From the NCBI GenBank assembly GCA_020426505.1, contig JAGQPX010000004.1:1-33870 (forward strand): a stretch of DNA of 33,870 nt, given 5' to 3'. Source of the stretch: Planctomycetaceae bacterium. GTDB taxonomy: Bacteria; Planctomycetota; Planctomycetia; Planctomycetales; Planctomycetaceae. Made by a program: the position numbers and the translations under genes. Of this stretch, positions 16,698 to 25,400 are shown one piece after another (positions within the stretch are counted from its first letter, which is position 1; each line of letters begins with the position of its first letter). Below the pieces are notes generated by a model. That model was not told where the DNA came from. It saw nothing but the letters and a program-made list of their open reading frames with translations, and made no database searches.

Positions 16698-17905
16698 AAC
16701 GTGTGATCGCACATCAGAAGCGTAACATCAGAGCCGCATACACGTTGGTCGAGATGTTAATTGCTTCGATCCTTGTCGCGACGTTGATGGCGACTGTGTG
16801 GAACCTCACGTCGTTGTACTCCGGGTTCATCACAGCTGGGCGGGCGCAAGCGGAGGAGCAACAGCTGGCTCGTTCGTTGATCGACATCATCTCATACGAC
16901 CTGCATTCTCTCACCCCGGACATCGCAGGGGTCGCGTCTTTCTCAATGGCCCCGCCAGTTCCCACGGCACCGATCGGTGAGGATCTGTTCGTGGAGGCAC
17001 CATTCCCCGATGAAACTGTCCCGACGGTTCAGGGAACGGGACTGTTCGGTCTCAACGCAAATGGTCGATCGATCCCAACGTTTGACCTGCGGGGGCAGGC
17101 ACACTCGCTCACGTTGACCGTCGCTGACGTCGAGCCGGACATCGAGGTGATTCCCATCGATGAGGAAACGGGTGAACCGATTTCGCAGGATTTGTCATCA
17201 CTGGATGCAGAGCAAGTCAGCACCGAACCAAATGAACTTCCCGGTCCGCCACTCGCTCCCGAGTACCGACGAATCGTGTATGAGTTTGTGCCGCCGCGAG
17301 AGATCGAGGTGGACGCAGAGGAGGTGCGTGAACCCGGCCTGTATCGGTACGAAATCCCGATCGAGCATTTGAGTCTCCTCACCAACACCGATGACCTCGC
17401 CGGCATGGCCACAACCGACGGCGAGACGAATGTCGATGATGTGATCGGCCTGCTGTACGAACGGGGACTCACATCGATTAAAAGAGAGCGCATCCCGGAG
17501 GTCGTCGGTTGTGAGTTCGAGTATCTGTCCGATCGTGGTTGGGAGTCCTCCTGGACCAGAGTTGATGAAGGCCGCAAATTGAGAGCGATCCGCGTGCAGT
17601 TGCGACTGCTCTCACCAAAGGAACAGGGCGAACTCATGACGGCACTCGGAGCGGACGACACCTCAGAGGTCGAGGGCGTCGATGAGCTGAGTGAGTTTGA
17701 CACGGAACTCCCGCAGACGGATGAGTCACTCATGGCTGAATTCGGCGAAGAAGACGACCCGTTCGCAGCGTTCACCCCCCGCACGTTTGAACGCATCATT
17801 CTCATGTGTCCCGTCAGACGTCTTAAACTGGGCGAGGGGACAGACGGCACGTTCGGCCTCGGCACGGGGTCGTTCTCGACGTCGACATCAGGAGAACTGC
17901 CATGA
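16694..17905 (+). CDS. gspJ: minor pseudopilin GspJ-like protein
   Basis: The prepilin-type N-terminus is followed by YTLVEMLIASILVATLMATV with E20 at mature position 5, then a long helix (FITAGRAQAEEQQLARSLID) and a large beta-rich and acidic region; GspJ is normally about 200 residues, so at 403 this one is about twice the usual size. The residue before the cleavage site is alanine (IRAA15-Y16) where the prepilin peptidase normally needs glycine. Order in the operon (after I, before K) and the IASILVATLM motif support GspJ, part of the I-J-K tip complex. The protein includes DRGWESSWTRVDEGRKLRAI (about 278-297), which resembles the conserved strand pair of the family. It overlaps gspI and gspK by four bases each. 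Confidence 0.82.
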   Translation: MKRVIAHQKRNIRAAYTLVEMLIASILVATLMATVWNLTSLYSGFITAGRAQAEEQQLARSLIDIISYDLHSLTPDIAGVASFSMAPPVPTAPIGEDLFVEAPFPDETVPTVQGTGLFGLNANGRSIPTFDLRGQAHSLTLTVADVEPDIEVIPIDEETGEPISQDLSSLDAEQVSTEPNELPGPPLAPEYRRIVYEFVPPREIEVDAEEVREPGLYRYEIPIEHLSLLTNTDDLAGMATTDGETNVDDVIGLLYERGLTSIKRERIPEVVGCEFEYLSDRGWESSWTRVDEGRKLRAIRVQLRLLSPKEQGELMTALGADDTSEVEGVDELSEFDTELPQTDESLMAEFGEEDDPFAAFTPRTFERIILMCPVRRLKLGEGTDGTFGLGTGSFSTSTSGELP

Positions 17906-19503
17906 GACAACGGCTTACGGCATCCTCAGCTGAACGATCATCACGACGCGGCTTTGTGCTGGTCGTGATCATGGTGCTGGTCGTGTCTGTGGCCTTCGCC
18001 GGGTTTGCGTTTGTGCAAACAATGTCGAACGAGTACCGGGCGGTGCACATCGACGGCGACTTGCTGGAAGCCGAGCAGGTGCTCGCCTCCGCGGACGTGA
18101 TGGTGCGACACTTCATTGATCTGTCTCACGAGCAACGCGACGAAGCGGGCGGATGGAGCAATAACCCGGAGCTGTTTCAGAATCAGGTCATTGCACAATC
18201 AACCGACGAGGAAGTCTCCGAGTCGGATGACTCGTTGCGGTGGCGGTTCAGTGTGGTGTCGCCGCCTGACGACGCACCGTCGCTGCTTGAGACCACAGGC
18301 GTGCGATCCGGTCTGGAGAATGAGTCGGCCAAACTCAATCTGGGCAACCTGATCAATCTGGAACTGGAGCAACAGAATGGCGGGCGATTGGCCCTGATGC
18401 AGTTGCCCGGCATGACGGAGATCGCAGCGGATAGCATCATGGACTGGATCGACGCGGACGATGTGGCCCGCGAGTTCGGAGCCGAGTCGGAGTTCTATCG
18501 TGAGTTGCCCAATCCGTACCGACCGCGCAACGCTCTGCCGACGTCACTCGATGAATTGCTGCTGGTGCGCGGCGTGCATCGCATCCTGCTGTACGGTGCT
18601 GATCGGAACCTCAACTTCCGCATTGATGCTGACGAAAGGGAGGTCGAAGCACTCACCACGCAACTCGTCAGCGAGACGGAAGACAATCCGCTCCCCGAGC
18701 GGGGGTGGGCGTCGATGGTGACCCTGCACAGTGCTGAGCGAAACGTCGACCGCACCGGCGAGCCACGTTTCAATCTGAACAACCCCAATCTCAGCGAACT
18801 GCACGCTTCGTTGTCGGAGGTGCTGCCTGTCGAGATGGTCGAGTTCATCATCCGCTGGAGGCAGTACGGACCGGCGACCGCAAGCACCTCCTCTCCACCG
18901 GCGACGAGCGTCTCTCTCGATCTGACGATTCCGGCCGTGTTTGAATTCGTCACGCCGATGGACATCGTCGAGGTTCACACATACGCAGCGATGATGCCCG
19001 CACCGATTGTCGTTCCCAGCCCGGTCCTGTCGTCATCGATTGAAGAGATCAATCTGCTGCTCGATCACACAACGGTCCGCATCGAGAGCGTCCTGCGGAA
19101 CCGGATCAACATCAATCTGGCGTCTCCCGCCGTGTTGCGGACAATCCCACACATGACTGACGAACTCGTCGATCGTTTGGTCAACACCCGCGAGACTCTG
19201 GATAACGCCGCGAGACAATCTGCCGCATGGCTGCTCACCGAGCAGGTTCTATCGCTGGAGACGTTCCGCGCGGTCCTGCCATTCGTGACGACAGGAGGGG
19301 ATGTGTTTCGTGCGCAGGTCATCGCATGGCGACCGGTCGGAGGTCCGTCTCGCCGGGTCGAGTTATTGTTGAATGGTGCCACTGAGACCGTCGGTCGCAT
19401 ACGCTGGAGAGACCTCACCTCGCTCGGCGTTGGCTTCCCGGTCTCACAGTTATCGTCAGCCAGAGCAGAATCCCCCTTCGCGGGGAGTGGTTTCGGCCCA
19501 TAA
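17902..19503 (+). CDS. gspK: minor pseudopilin GspK
   Basis: GspK caps the pseudopilus tip. The 533-residue protein begins with a basic leader ending SRRG17, then FVLVVIMVLVVSVAFAGFAF without glutamate at position 5, as is usual for GspK. The large globular part carries family motifs: ESAKLNLGNLINLE, MDWIDADDVAREFGAESEFY and YRPRNALPTSLDELLLVRGV, then RININLASPAVLRTIP, a helix-hairpin-helix-like segment near 395-420. Typical GspK is about 300-350 residues, so there are extra segments, mainly at the C-terminus. The start overlaps the gspJ stop. The gene ends the tightly coupled H-I-J-K run; a 292-base gap follows. Confidence 0.9.
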   Translation: MRQRLTASSAERSSRRGFVLVVIMVLVVSVAFAGFAFVQTMSNEYRAVHIDGDLLEAEQVLASADVMVRHFIDLSHEQRDEAGGWSNNPELFQNQVIAQSTDEEVSESDDSLRWRFSVVSPPDDAPSLLETTGVRSGLENESAKLNLGNLINLELEQQNGGRLALMQLPGMTEIAADSIMDWIDADDVAREFGAESEFYRELPNPYRPRNALPTSLDELLLVRGVHRILLYGADRNLNFRIDADEREVEALTTQLVSETEDNPLPERGWASMVTLHSAERNVDRTGEPRFNLNNPNLSELHASLSEVLPVEMVEFIIRWRQYGPATASTSSPPATSVSLDLTIPAVFEFVTPMDIVEVHTYAAMMPAPIVVPSPVLSSSIEEINLLLDHTTVRIESVLRNRININLASPAVLRTIPHMTDELVDRLVNTRETLDNAARQSAAWLLTEQVLSLETFRAVLPFVTTGGDVFRAQVIAWRPVGGPSRRVELLLNGATETVGRIRWRDLTSLGVGFPVSQLSSARAESPFAGSGFGP

Positions 19504-19561
19504 TTGAGAGCCACGATCGCTCGCATCGAGCTTGAATGTTGGAGACGCAACTGATGAGCTC

Positions 19562-19719
19562 GAATGTCGAAGTACCCAATGCCGAAAGAAGTCCGAAAGC
19601 CGAATGACCAAACACTTGTCATCCGCACTCAAACTTGCCTCGCAGATCCCCCGTCGATGTTGATAATCAAATACGTTGCCTTCGGGATTCGTCATTGGGT
19701 CCTTCGGAATTCGACATTC
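19562..19719. repeat. imperfect long inverted repeat in the gspK-gspL gap
   Basis: The 292-base gap between gspK and the next gene contains GAATGTCGAA followed by ACCCAATG and CCGAA (19563-19584 and onward), and the same words reappear in reverse complement at 19681-19719 (TTCGGGATTCGTCATTGGGT, then TTCGACATTC). Similar GAATGTCGAA-rich palindromic spacers are common in planctomycete intergenic regions as I remember them. It could fold into a long hairpin that separates two transcripts, or be a mobile non-coding repeat. No gene is seen in this gap. Confidence 0.5.
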
Positions 19720-19795
19720 TGATCACGCCAACACCTTAGAATCAGTCTTTGATCATTAGAGACCGAAGACACTTCTCCCATTCAACGATTTTTTC

Positions 19796-21340
19796 ATGCC
19801 CAAAGTCATCGCCATTGATCGGACGGAGAACCATCTCCGCTATTTGCTGGCGGATTTTGGTGCGCGGGGCCGGATTACGATTCAGGCCGCTGAGTCGTTG
19901 AGCGTCGACAGCGAGGTCGAATCGGTTGCTCTGGAGTTGGGACAGCAGCTGAAGGCGAGCCTTGCGGCTCACAAGGCGACGAAGCCTCGGGTGATGATCG
20001 GCGTCGGTCGCGGGGCCATCGAAACGGTCGATTTCAAAGTGCCAGAGATCGAAGAAGCGTTGCTGCCCGACATGGTTCGCAGTCTCGCGATGCGAAATCT
20101 CAGCAGCATTAACGATCAGACGCCGCTGGACTTTCTCACATCGCATCCCAAGGAGGACGGCTCACGGAACGTCATCGCGATGACACTGCGTGAGGAAGTT
20201 CGCCGTGAGTTGGACCTGCTGTGTGAGGCCGCCGGTGTGACGAACACCCGTATTCTCATTCGCCCACACGAACTCCGCGCGTTTGTCACCGAGGAAGAGT
20301 CCGCGTCTGAGGCGATGTTGCTGGTCAGTTGCTCGCCGCAGATGGCCGACGTGCTGCTCGTCCACCCGCAAGGCTCGGCACTGTCCCGTTCGATTCGCCT
20401 GCCCGCGACGTCGTCACCTGCGAAGTCGGCGGAGTTGGCCGTCAATGAGATTCGCCGCACGTTGTTCTCACTTCCCGTCGATGACTTCGACGCGACGCAG
20501 ATCGATCAGTTGCTGTTCCTGGGTCGGGATAACGAGTCACCGTATCTGTCGACCGAATTGGGAACGGCCCTTGATGCACGAGTGCAGCGGCGAGATCCGT
20601 TCGAGCAGGTCAACGTGCCGGCACATGTCGAGTTACCTCATCGGTCGCAGTTTGCACCGCTGGTGGGGATGCTGCTCAACGAAACACGGTCGACGCATCC
20701 GATTGACTTCCTCAACCCTCGTAAGCCCCCTGCACCGGTCGATCGCCGCAAGCGCATTCTCTCCGGCGTCGCTGCTGCTGCATTGGTCATCGGCAGCGGA
20801 TGGTTCTACGTCAACAGCATGTTTGCAGAGGTCGATGAGGCGAATGCAGACAAACTTGCAGAAGTCAAAGATCTTCGCGAAACCGCTGAGAAGGCGCAGC
20901 CGAAGATCGCACTGGCGAAGAGCCTGATTGCCTGGGAACGCGGCCGCATCAACTGGCTGGACGAGTTGCGGGACCTGACGATCCGCATGCCGTCCAGTCG
21001 TGAATTGACGGTCAATCGCTTCTCCGCGACCGCGTCTCGCGACGGGGGCGCCAACGTGTCATTCGGCGGCGTTGCCAAATCGCCGGAAGCCGTGAGTCAG
21101 ATGGAAAACAGTCTGCGAGACGGGCATCATCATCCACGCACGCCCGGTCTGCGTGAACGACCGGGCCAGGACGGGCCGGTCTGGACCTTCCAGACATCGA
21201 TGGCGGTGACCGCTCGCAAGGCGGACGAGTACACGAGTCATTTGCCGAAAGACATTGACGCAACAGACGAGTCTGATCCTGTGCGAAACGATGAATCGTC
21301 GGAGGACTCAATGTCCGATGACACGAACGATCAAACCTGA
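19796..21340 (+). CDS. gspL: GspL-like protein (PilM-like plus PilN-like domains)
   Basis: GspL bridges the cytoplasmic ATPase and the periplasmic part of the T2SS platform. The N-terminal 300 residues have an actin-like (PilM/GspL) pattern: VIAIDRTENHLRYLLADF at 4-21, a middle VRRELDLLCEAAGV, and AMLLVSCSPQMADVLLVHPQ at 173-192. Next come HPIDFLNPRKPP, a basic stretch, one membrane helix (about 321-340, SGVAAAALVIGSGWFYVN), a coiled helix and a PilN/GspL ferredoxin-like domain to about 475, with an acidic Ser/Asp-rich tail. The identity is by architecture and position; it might equally be called a PilM-PilN fusion. No ribosome binding site precedes ATG 19796. Fifteen bases separate it from the next gene. 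Confidence 0.8.
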   Translation: MPKVIAIDRTENHLRYLLADFGARGRITIQAAESLSVDSEVESVALELGQQLKASLAAHKATKPRVMIGVGRGAIETVDFKVPEIEEALLPDMVRSLAMRNLSSINDQTPLDFLTSHPKEDGSRNVIAMTLREEVRRELDLLCEAAGVTNTRILIRPHELRAFVTEEESASEAMLLVSCSPQMADVLLVHPQGSALSRSIRLPATSSPAKSAELAVNEIRRTLFSLPVDDFDATQIDQLLFLGRDNESPYLSTELGTALDARVQRRDPFEQVNVPAHVELPHRSQFAPLVGMLLNETRSTHPIDFLNPRKPPAPVDRRKRILSGVAAAALVIGSGWFYVNSMFAEVDEANADKLAEVKDLRETAEKAQPKIALAKSLIAWERGRINWLDELRDLTIRMPSSRELTVNRFSATASRDGGANVSFGGVAKSPEAVSQMENSLRDGHHHPRTPGLRERPGQDGPVWTFQTSMAVTARKADEYTSHLPKDIDATDESDPVRNDESSEDSMSDDTNDQT

Positions 21341-21355
21341 TTACGCCAACCTGTC

Positions 21356-22234
21356 ATGAAACTGAACCGTCAACAACTGCTGCTGATCGTGCTCGCCGGC
21401 TTCGGCGTGTTGCAGGCCGGTGACTGGGCGTTGACCAACATGATTCAGGGACCTCTCGATCAGCGCCGCAACCGTGGCAAGGCCATGGAACGGGAGCGAG
21501 ACAAACTCAAACAAACACTCACCGATGGACGCAAAGCGGGACAGATGCTCGCGGACTTCCGAAAGCAGTCGCTCCCGGAGAACACCGAAGTCGCCCGATC
21601 GCTGTATCGATCATGGCTGCTCGAACGTGTCAACGAGGCAGGACTGCAATCACCGACAGTCGACTCTCGCAGCCCATCAAAGCGAGGTGGGTATCGTGTG
21701 CTGCCTTTCAGCATGCGGGCGCGCGGTTCGCTCGATCAGTTTGTGCAGTTCATGTTCGACTTCTCCGAAGCCGGTCTGCTGCATCGTGTGCAATCGCTCG
21801 ATCTCAACCCGGCAGGCTCGACCGGCCAGTTCGACATCACGCTCAACATTGAGACGCTGATGGTCCCCGGTGCCAACGGAGTCGCACTCAACACCGATTC
21901 GTCCGACTGGCTCGTCTCCGACTCGATGACGGATTATCAAGTCATCAGTCGCCGCAATATTTTCGGGATCGGGATGGCTGAGGACCCGCGTCGGCAGAGT
22001 TTCGTCACAGCGATCACTCGCAGCAACGGACAGCCGCAAGTTTGGTTCAAACTGCGGGGAGATGACAAGACGCTCAAAGTGGGCGAGGGCGACACCATCA
22101 GCGTCGACGACTTTCACGGGACGATCGCGGAGATCTCCACACAGGAAGTGAGCATCGACGCGGATGGCAAACGTTGGCATCTCTCGGTTGGTGACAGTCT
22201 GGCGGACGGCTCTGCGGTGCAGTCCGACCCTTGA
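21356..22234 (+). CDS. gspM: GspM/PilO-like protein with a GspC/PilP-like C-terminal domain
   Basis: This 292-residue inner-membrane protein starts with a short cytoplasmic end and one membrane helix (about 8-26), a coiled-coil region (about 33-72), and a ferredoxin-like PilO/GspM domain (about 80-170, with SLDQFVQFMFDFSEAGLLHR). A second domain follows at about 195-285: ISRRNIFG, then a glycine-rich small beta fold with KVGEGDTI, GTIAEISTQEVSIDADGKRW and LSVGDSL. This matches the homology region of GspC and PilP, which contact the secretin N0 domain. A fused GspM-GspC would explain why no separate gspC is seen. The second assignment rests on pattern, not on a database search. Confidence 0.72.
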   Translation: MKLNRQQLLLIVLAGFGVLQAGDWALTNMIQGPLDQRRNRGKAMERERDKLKQTLTDGRKAGQMLADFRKQSLPENTEVARSLYRSWLLERVNEAGLQSPTVDSRSPSKRGGYRVLPFSMRARGSLDQFVQFMFDFSEAGLLHRVQSLDLNPAGSTGQFDITLNIETLMVPGANGVALNTDSSDWLVSDSMTDYQVISRRNIFGIGMAEDPRRQSFVTAITRSNGQPQVWFKLRGDDKTLKVGEGDTISVDDFHGTIAEISTQEVSIDADGKRWHLSVGDSLADGSAVQSDP

Positions 22235-22244
22235 TCCACTTCGT

Positions 22245-22265
22245 CCTCTCCCCTTGAGAGAGAGG
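22245..22265. repeat. short CCTCTC/GAGAGG palindrome in the gspM-gspD gap
   Basis: CCTCTC (22245-22250) pairs with GAGAGG (22260-22265) just after the gspM stop, followed by a G-run. It may be a dispersed palindromic element or a weak terminator. The rest of the 167-base gap shows nothing further that I can support. Confidence 0.3.
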
Positions 22266-22401
22266 GGGGACGCGAATCACGGCAGGAATGGCCGGTTGAT
22301 GTTTGATTCTGCCTCATTTTGTGTCTTGGAGGCGGGGGTGATGTCGATCCGTTTGGTCGCTTGGCGTACCCTTTCCGGCCCTCAGACCTCAGATTTCCAC
22401 C

Positions 22402-25400
22402 ATGAAGGATGTGCGCGTGCGGATGGATCTGCTCTTGCGCTCGAAGCGACTCTGGCTCATTGCAGCCGGGCTGTTCACACTGATCGCGATCGGTGTGTCG
22501 ATCCCGCTGCGCGCCGCTGAGTTCGACGTCTACTCACTCCAGCACGCGTCTCCGCAGGAGGCTCGGCGTCTGCTGAGAGTACTCGCACGTGACCGGGCCG
22601 ACGAGTTGCACGTTGTGGTCGACGCAGAGACCGGCGAGCTGATGATTCGCGGTCCCCAGGATTTGCGAGACACAGCACGTCAGTTCCTCAGCGAGTTCGA
22701 CCGTCCTGAAACAACAGCAGCAAATCCACAGGCGGACACAGCTGTTCTCAAGGAAGTTGTGAAGAGCTATTCCATCACGGCAGATCGCAGTCAGGCGATC
22801 GTCGAACATTTGCAGCGCTCGTTCGACGGACGGGCCAAGATCGCAACCGACTCTTCGGGGACAAAGCTGATCGTCGTGGCACAGCCGAGCGTCCACGAAT
22901 TGATCGCATCTCAATTGAATCGACAGTCCGCCGGCACTAATACCTCCTCAACACCGTCACGACTGCGGGCGCTCGAAGAGTCCTTGGCATTGCCCGGCGA
23001 TTCTCCTGTTCAGCAGGCCTCGGAGACGCGCGAGTCCGACTTCCGCACGAACTTCACGCCCACCGACCTCCGCAGGATCGCCACTTATCAATTCCAACAC
23101 CGTGACGCTGCCGAAGTCCGTCGGATTGTCGAGCGTCTGCTCGCAGGACGACTGACACCGGAAGGCCCCTCCCAACTGGTGTTCACCTCCGCCGCTCATC
23201 AACCGGCGACGCTGACATTCTCCGTCGAACAAAACCTCTGCGGCATCTTCGCCCCGGAGCCGTTGCTCACGCAGTTTCAGCAACTGTTGTCATCGCTCGA
23301 TCAACCACAACCGGCACCCGGCGAAAAGCTGCGGATGATCCCGATTCGGAACGTCGAGCCGGACAAGCTGCAGCAGGCGATCAACGCATGGCGGCTGCGA
23401 GACAGAACGCGGCCCACTCAAGATGAGGACACACAAGGAGCCGTGTGGCAACTCGACTCTGTCGTTCAACAAACCGCATTTCAGCAAGGAACTGCAGCCG
23501 GGCAAGGTGGGTTTGAAGTTGTCCCCGCTGATCCACTCGACCCGAATGCTCTGCGCAGACCGACGTCCGAAGTGGAGATTCAATCGCTGCCCGATCTCGA
23601 CGTGATCATCCTTCGCGGGCGAGACTCAGACATTGAGGAGCTAACCCGGATCATCAACGAGATCGAACGGCTGAGTGCAGAAACGACGCCCGAGATCGAG
23701 GTGTATTACCTCCAACATGTGCGGGGAGAAGCCCTCAACAAACTCGTCGCTCAAGTGCTGCAGGACCTCACGGGCAACATGCAGGGCCGCATCAGCATCA
23801 CGCCGTTGGTCAAGCCGAACGCCTTGCTGGTCATTGGATGGGGCGAAGCAGTCCAGGCGGTACGGGAGTTGATCTCTAAGCTCGATCGACCGGTCGATCC
23901 GGAGACCGAGGTGAAAGTCTTCGCCCTGAGAAACGCACCGGCCCAGCAAGTGGTCACGACAATCCAGCAGTTCTACTCCGGACGAGCCGGGCTTGCTCCG
24001 TTGATCGAAATCACAGCCGATCCTCGCACCAACTCTGTGATCGTCAATGCGTCGCCTCGGGACTTGCAGGAGGTTGATTTGTTGATTCAGCGACTCGATG
24101 CGGGCGAGTCACAAGCCGTCAACGTAGTGCGGACGATTCGCCTGCAAAACTCGCTGGCGACCGACATCGCACAAACCATGCAAGCTGCCGTCCTCGCCGC
24201 TCAGGGGCAAGGGAACGCTCCGTCAGCCGTGCTGGAGATGCTGCTCGTCGATCCTCACGGTGAGCGTGTGGTCAAGTCAGGACTGCTGAACAATCTGCGG
24301 ATCACTCCCGATCCACGCACCAACTCGCTGATCGTGACCGGTCCACGTGAGAGTATGGACCTGATCGAGACGCTCATCCAGCAACTCGATCAGAACCCGG
24401 CTGCGACTGCTCAAATCAAGGTCTTCGAGATCGTCAATAGCGACGCGACCGAAATGGTCCTGATGCTCCGGACGCTATTCCCTGCACAGATCGCGACGTC
24501 GAATGTGCCTCAGCTTCCGACGGCGGAAGGTGAGGGCTCGCTGGTCCCGGTCCGCTTTTCGGTCGATGTCCGCACCAACAGCATCATCGCCACGGGATCG
24601 TCCAGCGACCTGCAAATCATCGAGGCACTTCTCTCACGACTCGACTCGGAGGAAGCTCAACAGCGGATCAATCGCGTGTATCGGCTGCGGAACTCCCCAG
24701 CCCAATTCGTCGCGGCGGCTGTCAACGATTTCCTGAGAAATGAACGGATCGTGCAGACCGCAGCCCCCGGTCGACAGAACCCGTTCCAGCAGATCGAGAC
24801 GGAAGTCGTTGTCGTTGCAGAGGAGATCACCAACTCGCTGATCATCAGTGCGTCGCCGCGCTACTTCGATGAGATCTTCGCCCTCGTGCAGGAGTTGGAC
24901 GAGCAACCGCCTCAGGTCTTGATTCAGGTCATCCTCGCGGAAGTCGAACTCGACAACGCACATGAGTTGGGCGTCGAACTCGGACTCCAGGATTCGGTCC
25001 TGTTCGACCGCAGTCTGCTGGGCGACCTTGTGACCACGACCATGACGAACTCCCTCTCGACCCCCGCCGGTGTTGTGACGACCACCAATGACGTCATCCA
25101 GGCAGCCTCGAATACTCCCGGCTACAACTTCAACAACTTCCCCCTCGGCAACAGCGGAAGCGATCAGTCATTGGCCAACTCGGGCACGGTCGGCGGTCAG
25201 TCGCTGTCACACTTCTCGCTGGGTCGCACAAACACGGAACTCGGATACGGCGGGCTCGTGCTCTCCGCATCCAGCGAAAACGTCAGCGTGCTGATTCGCG
25301 CCTTGGAACAGACTCGCAACGTCGAGATCCTGAGTCGCCCGCAGATCATGACGCTCGATAACCAACCGGCCTTCATTCAAGTCGGCGAACGCGTGCCGCG

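Noticed and set aside
17029..17910. Minus-strand frame of 293 codons opposite gspJ
   Set aside because: Ser/Arg-rich shadow with no ribosome site; gspJ is coupled on both sides by 4-base overlaps.
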